A stretch of 64,000 nucleotides of DNA, taken from the NCBI GenBank assembly GCA_037893245.1, contig JBAIAA010000118.1, positions 372,001 to 436,000 on the forward strand. Direction: 5' to 3'. Below are positions 19,937 to 31,211 of the stretch, piece by piece. The DNA comes from Crossaster papposus (Eukaryota; Echinodermata; Asteroidea; Velatida; Solasteridae). Both the position numbers and the translations under genes were made by a program. The notes below the pieces were generated by a model. The model had not been told where the DNA came from, did not search any database, and saw only the letters and a list, made by a program, of their open reading frames with translations. How positions within the stretch are numbered: the stretch's first letter is position 1; the number at the start of each line of letters is the position of its first letter.

Positions 19937-20710
19937 GTATGTTTCCCGATCTCTATGTTTCCCGATCTCTATGTTTCCCGATCTCTATGTTTCCCGATCT
20001 CTATGTTTCCCGATCTCTATGTTTTCCCGATCTCTATGTTTCCCGATCTCTATGTTTCCCGATCTCTATGTTTCCCGATCTCTATGTTTCCCGATCTCTA
20101 TGTTTTCCGAACTCTATGTTTCCCGAACTCTATGTTTTCCGATCTCTATGTTTTCCGATCTCTATGTTTTCCGATCTCTATGTTTTCCGAACTCTATGTT
20201 TTCCGAACTCTATGTTTTCCGAACTATGTTTTCCTATCTCTATGTTTTCCGATCTCTATGTTTTCCGATCTCTATGTTCTCCCGATCTCTATGTTCCCCG
20301 ATCTCCGTCTATGTTCCCCGATCTCTATGTTTTCCGATCTCTATGTTCCCCGATCTCTATGTTTTCCGATCTCTATGTTCCCCGATCTCTATGTTTTCCG
20401 ATCTCCATGTTTTCCGATCTCCATGTTCCCCGATCTCTATGTTTTCCGATCTCTATGTTCCCCGATCTCTATGTTCCCCGATCTCTATGTTTCCCGAATC
20501 TCCATGTTTCCCGAATCTCCACGTTTCCCGAATCTCCACGTTTCCCGAATCTCCACGTTTCCCGAATCTCCACGTTTCCCGAATCTCCACGTTTCCCGAA
20601 TCTCTACGTTTCCCGATCTCTACATTTCCTGATCTCTATGTTCCCTGATCACTATATTCTCCATTGCCCATGTTTCCCGATCGCCATGTTCCCCGATCCC
20701 CAAGTTCCCT
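19937..20710 (+). repeat. 16-bp minisatellite, about 48 copies
   Basis: The unit is CGATCTCTATGTTTCC. Variants are grouped along the array: GTTTCCC units first, GTTTTCC in the middle, GTTCCCC next, and CGAATCTCCACGTTTCC at the end. Because 16 is not a multiple of three but all frames lack stops, it yields three long overlapping frames of up to 303 codons; these are artefacts. It lies just upstream of the exon 4 acceptor. Confidence 0.95.
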
Positions 20711-20765
20711 GATCCCTACATGTACGTACATGTATGTTCCCTGTGTATGATCCCTTACCTGTGTT

Positions 20766-20862
20766 CCCAGGGGTTTTGAATGTCTTTTGAGGGGGATTTT
20801 GAATGTCTTTTGAGGGGGGTTTGCATGTCTTTTGAGGGGGGTCTGAATGACTTTTGAGGTGG
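20766..20862 (+). repeat. 26-bp tandem repeat, about four copies
   Basis: The unit is about GTTTTGAATGTCTTTTGAGG plus a G run. It follows the 16-bp array by some 55 bases. Confidence 0.85.
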
Positions 20863-20949
20863 TATATTTTATTAAGAAATAGTACGAGAAGTACATGTAG
20901 TGTAATAAATAGAGAAAAACCAACTGGCATTTTTCATTAACAAAATTCA

Positions 20950-21620
20950 AAACTTTAAAGGCCTTTTTCTCAACATTTTACTTTTGCACCATGTTGATAA
21001 AAATGCGAGCTTTAAACAGCAATAACTTGTTAACAAAATGTCCATTTGAAGTGCAAGAAAAAGCATTGACAACGAGAATTGTATCCTCTTTTCTGAGAAC
21101 CTCATTTCAAGATCTGCCCAGTTTTATCTCGTTTTGCCAGAACCCCTCACATATTTTAAGTCCTATAACCTTGTCCATATAAAGTCAACTCATCCTGGTC
21201 AATTCAAACTAGCCACAAGGATAATACTAGGGACAGCTATGACCATTCCAGTTTATTACCAGCAACATTGCTTGCATTTTTATGACAGTACAAATATGAA
21301 AACCACAGGCCCACAGATTGACAGGCCAGACACGAATATGCCTACCAACTGAGCCAAGGACAGCACCAATTGCCACACATTATTAACTGGGCAAGGAATT
21401 ACAGTATTCACTGATTTGTTTTTACTAATTAGACACTAAGGGGCAAATTGCATGCTGCTACATGTCCATAGTAGCACACAGGGCGTTCGTTAAGCTCACC
21501 CGGGTCGACACAAGTTAACCCTGGGTCGTTCATTAACTCTGACGTCATACTCCGGACTCACCCAAGTCAGCCACTACAGACCCTGCTCTTGGAGCAGGGT
21601 TAAGCCCGGTTAAGCCCGAC
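20950..21620 (-). other. Intron 3 stretch without gene
   Basis: I see no coding or RNA feature. GGGTTAA/TTAACCC and CACCCGGGTCGACACAAGTT-like phrases near 21480-21615 suggest a decayed repeat end. Confidence 0.5.
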
Positions 21621-21621
21621 T

Positions 21622-21918
21622 TATTACTACCAAATTATTAAGAAATATCTTACTCATGAACGGAAATAACGATTGGAGGCATCCAGCAAAATGATTGCGC
21701 TATAGATATCCTGTATTTTTTTGAAAACAAGAACAACATAAGAACCATTGCCCAACACCGGTTGAATACGAACGATGTTTTTTCTTGTTTCCTCAGCATC
21801 CATGATTGTTAAACTTTGAACAGGTCAGTTAAACGATATTTACTATAACAAAAAAATTAAAAAATCTGCCAATTCATGATCATTCAAGCAATTACTAATG
21901 GTGTATCCTACCTTTAAA
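21622..21918 (+). mobile_element. R1 copy, left end truncated
   Basis: From TTACTACCAAATTATTAAGA to ATGGTGTATCCTACCTTTAAA; the first 30 bases of the element are missing and the junction is at CCCGACTTATTACTACC. Confidence 0.8.
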
Positions 21919-22091
21919 AGAGTTGAGCCTGGTTGTGGCGCAAAAGCGAATGCGAACGCAAATTTGCGACTTCACAGGGAGTTTTCGTGCGGCCAATTCC
22001 CAAAGTTAAACACATTTCAACTCCGGCGAATTTTTGCAGCGAATGCTTTTTGACATCAAATTTGTATCGCATTCGCTCTTATGTGAAGTAC

Positions 22092-22343
22092 AGGGGCCAA
22101 TTTCATAAAAATGTAAGCACAAAAACAGGCTTAGCACAAAAATAATGTTTTACTCAGTGAAAACAGGTTACCAGCCTTTTACTCCATGTGCTTTTCATGC
22201 TAAGCAAAAACCAGCTGAACATCAGTCAAAAACAATAAACATCACCTGGATATTTCATGTGTAACCTTGTTTTGTTTTTCCAAGGAAGAATTTTCATGCT
22301 AAGCAAATTTGTGTGCTTAGGTGTTTTATAAAATTGACCCCTG
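22092..22343. mobile_element. R7 element (GGGGCCAATTTCAT ends)
   Basis: Ends AGGGGCCAATTTCATAAAA and TTTTATAAAATTGACCCCT are inverted, with CTTAGCACAAAAAT and TTCATGCTAAGCAAA inside. Another full copy is nested at 48988-49230, and a partial one at 5525-5592. Confidence 0.75.
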
Positions 22344-22689
22344 GTATGAACCAGCCTTCATCGGTGGCAATAAATCTGGTCCCATTTATACGCTTTACCA
22401 GTTGAAAGGCATGCCTAATAATAAACGAGTTCGTATTTCATAGTTCTTAATTTACGATGTAAAACGTGCATCCCCAGCAGCTTGCATTCTGTGTAACATC
22501 GCGCCGTAAGAGAGATGCGCGCCAATGCTCAATAGAAGTTGTTTACGTGTGGGACTGCTAACACGTGTGAGGAAATTGAAGGAACATAAAATAAACGTAG
22601 CCAGAAGGGTGTTTCACAAAACAAGAAGTATAATTGTTGAACAAAATCACAACTATGGGAGTTCAATTGGTTTCAGTCTTGAAATGCTT

Positions 22690-22756
22690 ACAAAATAATA
22701 AAACTACATGTAAATAATAAAACTACATGTAAATAATAAAACTACATGTAAATAGT
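22690..22756 (+). repeat. 19-bp tandem repeat, three copies
   Basis: The unit is AATAATAAAACTACATGTA. It is short and perfect. Confidence 0.9.
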
Positions 22757-23099
22757 CAATTGTGAGTGCATGACTAGAGTTCAAATATTGGCTTTTCAGT
22801 ATTGAAGTTTGTGGTGTGTTTCTGTTTATAGAGTTTAAACTTTTGACTGTTCCTCCTTAGAAAGCTTGTGCTTAAATACACATACCGGTACTCGTTTTTT
22901 TATTAAACAAAGGCCACTTCCCTTATGTACCAGTGCGTGTACAGTACATGTCATATATTGGTACTTTTTTTATTACAATTATAAATACATGTACTATTGA
23001 TGTGCAAATACATGTAGTACATGTACACATCTCAAAATCGGACTAAACCGAAACCAACCTAAACCTAAAACCGACTTCAGGTCCAAAACGACTTCGGGT

Positions 23100-23240
23100 A
23101 GAATTCTATGGCCCAGTGGTTACGGTTGTTCGACTCATGTGCGATGGTGCGAGAGTTCAAACCCTGCCCAGGAACATGGTGTTTGTGCCCTTGGGCAAGA
23201 CACTTTACTACAATTGCATCCGCCTCTCCCCACCTAGAAG
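23100..23240 (+). mobile_element. tRNA-derived SINE with conserved CCTTGGGCAAGACACTTTA core
   Basis: GGCCCAGTGGTTACGGTTG resembles an A box and GCGAGAGTTCAAACCCTGCC a B box of a pol III promoter. The following GCCCTTGGGCAAGACACTTTA matches the deeply conserved core reported for widespread metazoan SINEs (Nin-DC type, from memory). No intact 3' tail is seen; an inverted-repeat element begins at once. Confidence 0.7.
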
Positions 23241-23244
23241 TAAA

Positions 23245-23640
23245 AATATGACTTGCTCCCACGAAATCAGAGTTGACATTTTGAGATATTGGTATTTTTA
23301 GATTCCTTGAATTCTTAGCTTTAAAAAAACATATAATTTATTGGGTAGGGTATTCAAAAAATATATCTTTTGAGCGAAACCAGCCGTCATTACACACATC
23401 AAATTAAGAATAGTTAAGAATTAATTTCGCTACATTTTACTTTTTAGGTACATTGTATGCTCAGTAAAATCTAATCTTTGGCAAAAAATACTTTGGTAGT
23501 TCAAAAGAAAACATATGTGGGAATTGTATCATGCCAAAACTCCCAAAACGATTCCCCACTGTCAAATTGGCTCATTTTAATCAAAACTCAATATAGCATA
23601 GCGCGACTTTACGCCGTTTTCGTAGGAGCAGGTCACAAAT
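23245..23640. mobile_element. Element with TGACTTGCTCCnACGAAA ends
   Basis: Left ATATGACTTGCTCCCACGAA and right TTCGTAGGAGCAGGTCACAA are imperfect inverses. It is another TGTGAC-type element, with GCGACTTTACGCC just inside the right end. Confidence 0.6.
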
Positions 23641-23839
23641 GTGAGGGTTGAGACCGATCGAGTGTCTATAAATGGCTGTTGAGTGGTCCAGGGCCTGATG
23701 AACGGGGTAATAATTGTAAAGCTCCTTGAGATCGTTGATACGATAGAAAGTAGTTATGTAATAAGCATGATAATAAGGTACAATATATTGCAGAATCACT
23801 GTGCCCACCAACAGACTAATAACAGCGCCCAAAGTGTTC

Positions 23840-24110
23840 TAGCCTCCACCTAGTTGTGGGGATAGGTTCTTTTGTTTGAAAAAACCCAGACCGAATGTTG
23901 AGGATATTTTTGGGTCCTCATAGCGTGTTGGGTCTTCAGTAAAGGGGTTTAGAGGTACATGTACAATTAGGTTAGGGTATAATGGAAAAAAATGTAGAAG
24001 AAGACAAATTAGCGAGATGTTGAACATTTTAGAATTTCAGAGTGTTCTGAGTTTGAGTTTAGAGGAATTCCCTTTGACAACTATTTGACAACTTATTTAA
24101 ACCTATTATT
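23840..24110 (+). repeat. R6 repeat copy
   Basis: Landmarks are GGTTCTTTTGTTTG, GTCTTCAGTAAAGGGGTT, GGTTAGGGTATAAT and AGTGTTCTGAGTTTGAGTTT. Three other copies are at 24412-24690, 33004-33265 (inverse) and 48080-48345. It shares GGTTAGGGTATAAT with R5. Confidence 0.75.
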
Positions 24111-24411
24111 TCTTACAGTTCTGAAATTATTTGGAATTTGCAGTTGTGCTAAAGGTTTTTCAATTAAATTGTTTTGAATTGGTTTTAAATGTAAAACAAA
24201 ACTCAATGCTCAATGTGACACACAAGAATTGTGTAGGGTTGAGGTTACTTGGAACTTGGTCTAAAAAGAGGAGTTTGGAGGATTCAGGTTGTTTTATAAC
24301 TTATATATGGTACTGTTCATGTATATACCTTAATTACATATTATCAATGGAGAGCCAATCAAGGTACCAGTACATGTACCTGTATTCTAGCTTACATGTA
24401 CATGTACATGT

Positions 24412-24690
24412 ACATGTAGTTGTGGAGACAAGTTCTTTTGTTTGGAAAAAAAACGGACCGAGTAGTGGGGACATTTTCAAGTCTCCATAGCGCGTTTGGT
24501 CTTCAGTAAAGGGGTCAGAGGTAAAATTGGGTTAGGGTATAATGAAAGAAAATGTAGAAGAAGACAAATTGAGTGATGTTGAATATTTTAGAATTTTAAA
24601 ATGTTCTGAGTTTGAGTTTAGAGAGATTTCACTTAGCACACAAACCCTATGGATTGTACCCATAACGCAATGTAAGAAAATAAATTGTAT
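24412..24690 (+). repeat. R6 repeat copy
   Basis: Same landmarks as 23840-24110 and adjacent to it in the same orientation, so the pair may be a tandem duplication separated by diverged sequence. Confidence 0.75.
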
Positions 24691-24876
24691 CTATTGGAAA
24701 AAGTTGATAAATGTTCACAGTTTTAAAAATTGAAGAAAAAAACAATGTCATGATAGCCGTTTTTTTAAACTTCATTTTTTACTTTATTAAGTTGTGTAGA
24801 ATGTGAACAAAATGGCATATATCGCATTTTGGAATGATGTACACTGTAAAACAGGGATGTAGTCAACTCCATCACA

Positions 24877-25122
24877 AGTCCCTGTAAGTCCCTGTAAGTC
24901 CCTGCAAGTCCCTGCAAGTCCCTGCAAGTCCCTGCAAGTCCCTGCAAGTCCCTGCAAGTCCCTGCAAGTCCCTGCAAGTCCCTGCAAGTCCCTGCAAGTC
25001 CCTGTAAGTCCCTGTAAGTCCATGTAAGTCCCTGCAAGTCCCTGCAAGTCCCTGCAAGTCCCTGCAAGTCCCTGCAAGTCTCTGCAAGTCTCTGCAAGTC
25101 TCTGCAAGTCTCTGCAAGTCCA
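24877..25122 (+). repeat. 10-bp minisatellite, about 24 copies
   Basis: The unit is AAGTCCCTGC with variants CTGT, CATG and TCTGC. All three minus-strand frames are open because 10-bp periodicity without a stop repeats every 30 bases; they are not genes. It lies about 290 bases downstream of the alternative first exon donor. Confidence 0.95.
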
Positions 25123-25408
25123 TCACAAGTCCTCCAGTTCCAATTCAAATTACAAGCTATTTAAATGAGCTTTTGACAAAAGCATTCGTTTGTCATTGTT
25201 TAACAAGTTACTTATGACTGGCTTTATAAGTGGACTTATGAGTGGACTTGTGAAAGGACTTGTGCAAGGAATTGCAGGGACTCGAATACAACTCTGCCGT
25301 AAAAAAGGCTCAAATTTGCAATTCATGAACTGGACAATTTTGTTAAAAATGGTGCAGTCTTCTAATTATAAAGCTATCAACTACCGATACACATTATTCA
25401 AACCCCAC

Positions 25409-25538
25409 CTTCGTTGAGCATGTCGTCGTCTGAGTCGGCCAAAACCATCTTGAGAACGGACCGTGACTTGACCGTCGCACCGCCGTTGCCGCTGCTGTGA
25501 TTGGCCATCGGAAGCTCCAGCTTGGTGCTCACACTCAT
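25409..25538 (-). CDS. enah: Alternative first exon giving an isoform without EVH1
   Basis: The ATG at 25538-25536 has G at -3 and an in-frame TAA 19 bases upstream. It opens 43 codons to a donor GAAG/GTGGGG that leaves one base, exactly the phase needed by exon 4 (Ala at the junction). The peptide starts MSVSTKLELPMANHSS, has a short GNGG turn, a basic-hydrophobic stretch VKSRSVLKMVLA and an acidic end DSDDDMLNE. I see no known domain. Codon quality and local GC rise resemble the other exons and differ from the surrounding AT-rich intron. Splicing from exon 3 through this exon would need an acceptor in phase 1, and none is visible; the upstream stop also argues for a first exon. The product would keep the actin-binding and tetramerisation parts but lack FPPPP-ligand targeting. 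Confidence 0.65.
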
Positions 25539-26620
25539 TGCAAACAGCGAACCCGGTTAAAAAACAATCCCGGAATGATGTAATTCAACACACACAGAAT
25601 GAAAATCCCAAGAACTGATTAATCTACTGAGAACGAGATTAATTGAAGTCTAGAGTCTAATCATCGACAAAAAGCAGACTAGGTTTATCTCGATAACTCA
25701 AGGTCCTCTCACAAAATGCAGCAAAGTCCAAATTTCGAAAATCTCTTCCAAAGTCGGCCACAAATGAATGCACGTAATCCTCAACCGCACTTCAGTTTAC
25801 AAACTTCCTCATCGATCCTATAAGTCCCTTCTTTTTGTCACGTCAGTGCTGAATATTTGTAACCACATCTGCTAAAATACTTCACTAATTACTTCCTCTT
25901 TTAGGTTGATAATGGTCCAAATCCTGGCATGACAAGATCACAATATAATCTATGTCCACGAACATGTACAATGTAGGACAGTACAATCAATGTACGTTTG
26001 GCAATACAGATGCTTCCAAAGATTACTTTACTGAACAAACACAGATTTGAGATGAAGCAACTTCTCCGTAGAACGTTTTAGATACACAATGATCTTATCG
26101 ATGCTGCGTCCTGTTGTATATATATAGCCTTGGAGGGTTTCTGGGATATCACGTACATGCGACCCAGCTGTGAGAGGAGAGGTCGGCACGTTTAAACTTA
26201 GACTAGAGAAGCTGTCATCATCTTATTCTGGGAGAGATACGGTAAGGAGAAAAACAGCAGGCAGCCAAGAATGATCTGGTCTTTAAGGGGGTTGTAAAGG
26301 CTTTGAGATCTAAACTAGTTTTAGGACGATTCGCTATCTTGGGAAAGAGCAGACGAGAGGTCCTTTGATATTTTATCAGAAGGGAAAATCCCTTTCAATT
26401 TAAAAGTGTCGACACATGACATTCGCAGACAATCCAGTAATACTTTCCAAGAAAAAAAAGGCCAAATATTATAAAAAGATGAAACTCGATGAAAAGATGA
26501 TGAAAAAAGATGAAAAGATGAAATATTGCTAGTGTTCTGAAACAAGTTTTGTTGGTACTGAGAATAGAGGGATATATTTTGTTATCCGAACTAGTGATAT
26601 TAAGAATGTCAAAATATAAC
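25539..26620 (-). promoter_or_regulatory. Repeat-poor presumed promoter and leader of the short isoform
   Basis: This kilobase upstream of the alternative ATG contains the TATA box at 26117-26126 and no recognised repeat, in contrast with flanking intron. A small run of GATGAAAAGATG repeats is at 26480-26525. Leader and promoter limits cannot be set from sequence. Confidence 0.4.
26117..26126 (-). promoter_or_regulatory. TATA box for a possible internal promoter
   Basis: On the minus strand the context is GGCTATATATATACAACAGG, a strong TATA box about 580 bases upstream of the ATG of the alternative first exon. A transcript starting about 30 bases downstream would have a leader near 550 nt. 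That leader contains several upstream ATGs, so it may be spliced or the true start may lie closer to the exon. The interval 25540-26200 is free of recognisable repeats, unlike most of the intron, which is consistent with a functional promoter. Confidence 0.4.
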
Positions 26621-26621
26621 T

Positions 26622-26999
26622 TTAAAAGGTAGGATACACCATTGGTAATTGCTTGAATTATCAAGAATGGGTGGATTTTGGGGATTGTATTTGATAGTAA
26701 ATATCGTTTAACTGACCTGTCCAAAGTTTTGCTATCATGGATGCTAAAACAAAAAAGCAAGAAAAAAAGCGTTTGTTTTCAACCGGCGTCGGGCAGTTGT
26801 TCTTCCCGTTCTTGTTTTTTTGCTAACGCCATCTGGCGAATTGTTTTTTTATATAAATTTTGTTTGGAAAAAGTACAGGATATGTAGCGCAATCATTTTT
26901 CTAGATGCCTAGAATCATTATTTACTTTCAAACAAGTAAGATATATCTTAATAATTTGATATTTCCAAATGGTGTATCCTGTATCCTACATGTACCTTT
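26622..26999 (-). mobile_element. R1 MITE, inverse orientation, complete
   Basis: Starts TTTAAAAGGTAGGATACACC (the other terminus of the same inverted repeat) and ends with GGTGTATCCTGTATCCTACA, where GTATCCT is locally duplicated and ACATGTA gained. Interior matches other R1 copies. Confidence 0.85.
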
Positions 27000-27427
27000 A
27001 ATAGATTTATGTATAATCATCAAATCTTCATCGCACTGAGCATCCTATCATGAGCGCTAAATCCTCAGCCAAACTGTCACTTTGTGGTGCACCTACATTG
27101 TACCATACCAAAATAATGGTATTTAGAGTGACGGATTGGTGTCTCATACATTTAAAGTTGCATTGTAGTATACCGTACCATTTGTCAGTTGTGCATTTGT
27201 ATCATTTAAAGCAGCAAAAGTTCTCAAAATATAAAGAAAGATACTTGATAACTAAAACTGTCAGATTTTTTTGCTACCATTTTTTAATTCTTTCATTATT
27301 TTCTTTAGAATGACAGCATGCTAGTAGGAATAATTTCACAGTGAGTTTAGAGTCATTAACCCTAACTCCTTTTGGTGATTTCCTAGGAACCTTCCTCATC
27401 CTTGCAAATCCCAACACCCTGTGCTAT

Positions 27428-28535
27428 TAAAGGTAGTATACACCATTTGCAGATATCGAAAATATTTACTACCGAATTATTAATAAATATCTTACTCATT
27501 TGAAAGTAAATAATGATTCTGGGCATCTAGCAAAATGATTGCGCTAGATATCCTGTAATTATTCCGAAAAGTAGAATTTTATAAAGAAATATTCGGGATC
27601 GCCAGACGGCGATCGCGAAAAAAACAAAGATAACATAAGAATAGCTGCTCGACGACGGTTGAAAACCAACGCTGTTTTTCGTGTTTTTCTCGGCATTCAT
27701 GATTGTAAAACTTCGGACAGGTCAGTTAAACGATATTTACTAAGGGAATAAATGTGTGTTCGAGAGGTTTTAATCACTCTGTTTAATACCGATTGGAGTC
27801 TGGGTGCTGATAATTACCCGAGCCGAAGGCGAGGGTAATTATCAGCACCCAGACTCCAAGAGGTATTAAACAGAGTGATTAATACCGACCGAACACACAT
27901 TTATTCCCATTCATAAATACCTTTTTTGTAAAATTCAGTCAAAAAAGCCCCGAAAATCCCGGAAAATTGTCGCAAGTAAATTTTGGTTCGCCCTTCTGTC
28001 TGTGTCAAATGACATGTTTCCGCCTCTGTCGCTCTCTACACAATACATGCAATAAAGCGTATTTACTGTGAACCAGACTATTACTGCCATTGGCAACCTC
28101 GTTCCCAAGGTGTCGAGCTGTACGCGCTCAACACTACCCGCTCTTATTATTGGAGACGAGGTACGGTTCAGGATTGGAAAAAAAGTGAGCCCTGGGGACG
28201 GAATGGTGATTCCAGCTACCGGTATGTTTAAACACTTCCAGCCATGTCTTTATCGTCCGTTTAATACCGGCCACGTGACGGGCTCTCGACCAATAGGAAT
28301 GCCTAAACTGTCCCAGGTATTTATGAATATAAAATACAACCCCCAAAATTGTTTTCAACCGGCGTCGAGCAGTTATTCTTATAATATTTGTGTTTTTTTC
28401 AGAATAATTAAAGAATATCTAGCGCAATCATTTTGCTGGATGCCTAGAATCATTATTTACTTTCAGATGAGTAAGATACTTCTTAATAATTCGGTAGTAA
28501 AAATTGTTGATATCTGCAAATGGTGTATCCTACTG
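27428..28535. mobile_element. Nested R1/R2 composite
   Basis: R1 in plus orientation (27428-27742) is interrupted within its ATTTACTATAAAATAC by an R2 element (27743-28326). The R1 plus sequence resumes for about 22 bases, then jumps to R1 in minus orientation (28349-28535). The R2 copy includes a complete 165-bp hairpin (27744-27908; ends GGGAATAAATGTGTGTTCG and inverse) with loop GAGCCGAAGGCGA. The R2 core ends CAGGTATTTATGAA. Confidence 0.82.
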
Positions 28536-28539
28536 TGTG

Positions 28540-30960
28540 GCCAAAGGTGCAATAATGTTAATAACATACATGTGTAACAACTTAATTTGACAGTATTCAA
28601 AGAGAGAACGCAGACAAACTCTTTTGCATTCCACAATTCAAACTGACACTTGAAGCCAGAGTGTTTCCCTTTAACTCTCCATAGCTGCAATTCCAAGTTG
28701 TAGGTCTGAAACTCCAGAAGTTTCATCACTGGAGCTGGAGGGAGCTTGGTCCTAGATGACGCAGGCCTGACTTACAATGTAGCCGCAGTCTCAACTATTT
28801 GTCAGACTCGAAGAAGACTCCAGATACCTGGCATTCTTGACTGACTACATTGCGGATTGACGGATGAGATGAATTAAATCGTCTTCGGCATAGAATGGCA
28901 ATGACTCAACAATGCCCCCCACATGTTTCTTGTTAACATGTGTGGCTTGTTACATCTTTGGTTTAATTGTCCTGAAGCTCATGTGTCTTTAGTCTGGGTA
29001 ACAGGACATTCTTCATGTAATCTGATGATGATTATTAAGCCCCAAATACATGTACCGTAGATGTCATGTTAGGTGGAAAATTCATGTGTCTATCATGTGT
29101 TAAAGTTTAACCATGGAGCATAAACTACAAGGAGTTAAAACAAAGACCCCTCTTATCTTAATCCGATTAGCGCCCAGGCTCTCCACCATAGAGAATGCAC
29201 TGCGCCCAATCATGGCCCAATGCACAATGGCCGTCCTTTGTGCACAGAGATGGCCACCGCATTTTCCCTGGTAACCTAACGACTTTCCAAAAGCTGAACC
29301 AGCGAATAAACTAGATCAGTAAGCACTGTAATGACATAAAGCTGAAATTGTAATGCTAATTTTTGTATAATAATACATTTTTCAAAGATTTTCAAAGGCT
29401 GAAAAATAACCGAAGCAGACAATGTCGACATGAGAAAAACGGTGATACATGTTGCACTGCGAGCCAGGTAGAGCCAATTGGTGAAATGTGCGTTCTAACA
29501 ATCCAACGCAATTGAAAATTCCCGACTTCCCCGGCGAGGCCACGGTGGCGCGTAATCTGATTTAGTTATTTCGCTTTGTTTACTGAGTGAGTCTTGCGGT
29601 CGTAGACCTCCTGTCGGTGGCCTTCTGTGTTTCCTTTTATCTTAGGTTGTTCTAACTCCTAGTTTATTGTTCCATGGTTAAACATAGTGCGCACCGCGTG
29701 ATGCGTAAAAATTACTTGTTTAAAAAGCAACGCGCATACAAGTTTCCATGTTTTCGCATTGCGCTATTCGCACTGTGCCATCCATTGAATTTGTTTATGC
29801 TTCAGGTAGCGATTGAAATGGATGGGGTTTGTTGCCTGTAACTACAAGAATCTCCTGATTAACTATTGGGGTAAAAAAACAAAGGTAATATTGGTTGGCC
29901 TATAAAATAGGAGGCAGTTTGTATGTGAATCTTATTTAAACAAAGTAGGATCTGTCTTGATTTCAATGTTGAATTTTTCCATTAATAAAACATTGAACAT
30001 TCACTCCCAGTTTACTCTATTTGAAAGTTAAATCTTGTCCATATTTTTTTCGTAAAATGTAGACTTTGTCAAAGCTAACCCAAATTTAATGGGGACAGTG
30101 GCGACACAAGACTCTCAAAGTTGGGGGGGGGGGGGGGGGGGGGATTGGGGGGAAATTGGGGCGCAATTGGGGGAGGCAAGAAAAAATTCGGGAGGCAGAC
30201 ACTGCGTTTCTGACGCTGCCACTGTGTAGTTGATGGGTACTCACGGCCAAACACGAGACAATTTTAATGCAGCGAATAAACCTACATGTACCCGGTAGCA
30301 GTAATGTACCAACTAAATAGCCATATTAGGTACGTGTACAGGTGTATATAGTTTGTACAATGTACAATGTACAGTGTACATGTATGTACGCGCGCACAAC
30401 CCGCATGTGCCTGTTTTTATGAATGAGAAATGTATCAAATTGCATGTACATGTATACACCAATGTATTAACAATGTACACGTTAGCTGTATGCATGTGCT
30501 GCGTGTTTTGTCTACCAAAGTACCAATGTTTATAATGCTTTCATTGGCCACAAATGTGTCCACAGAACCGATGATTTACTCTCTACATGTATCTTCAACC
30601 ATACTTCAACTTGTAGTAAATCTTAAGGTGTTGGGAAAAACTGGGGGGGGGGGAAACTGGGGGGGGGGGGGGGGGGGGCAAGGAAACAACTTGGGGGGCA
30701 TGCACTGCATGCTCTCTATTTAAGCTTTTAGATTCGTCAAGTGTGCAGAGAAATATGTAAGCATGAAATTTCAGAGTAACATGTATGATATACGGCATAT
30801 ACATGTACCGATATCTCACATCACAGCAGTCAACAATGTTCTGACATACCCGGTAGAGCTACCGGTACCAGTAAAGAAGCATCAAGTTTCCGGTGCATGT
30901 ACGGTACATGTAAACCAGTACATGTACAAGGGTTGGAGGAAGTGATGAGTTTAGGGAATT
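28540..30960 (-). other. Intron 3 stretch without recognised genes
   Basis: Two G-rich runs occur: 30123-30143 followed by GGGGAAATTGGGGC, and 30642-30679; both are followed by GGCA and similar text, so they may be copies of one repeat. ACATGT-rich text is dense at 30280-30480 and 30780-30930. No exon or RNA is supported. Confidence 0.6.
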
Positions 30961-30967
30961 TGTACAC

Positions 30968-31210
30968 TTAACCAGTTCGTGCCGGAAGACTTATGTACAA
31001 TATGTATGCACGCAAGGTTTTTCCGAGATTCTAAACGGATGATGCATAAACACGTCACGAGCAAGGCCTGAAATGTCTGTTAGCAGCGAGCAAGGCCGGA
31101 AATGCATGGGTGTGCTTCCCGATACCATCGGCCTGAATCCGCCTCGGATCGAGTTTCGTATAAACATAATCCCGCGCATCGGCTCGGTGAATGTTACAAT
31201 AATCCCCTTC
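30968..31210 (+). mobile_element. R3 MITE, right end cut by R1
   Basis: TTAACCAGTTCGTGCCGGAA to GTTACAATAATCCCC, at which point the R1 element starts; the right terminal repeat is missing. Confidence 0.8.
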
Positions 31211-31211
31211 G

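Noticed and set aside
19737-20712. Long overlapping open frames of 225-303 codons over the FPISMFPDLYVSRSLC-type repeat
   Set aside because: They are translations of a 16-bp tandem repeat that lacks stops in any frame; three frames are open at once and the gene is on the other strand.
24765-25148. Heptad-like frames (GTCRDLQGLA) resembling a coiled coil
   Set aside because: A 10-bp tandem repeat gives this pattern in all three frames.
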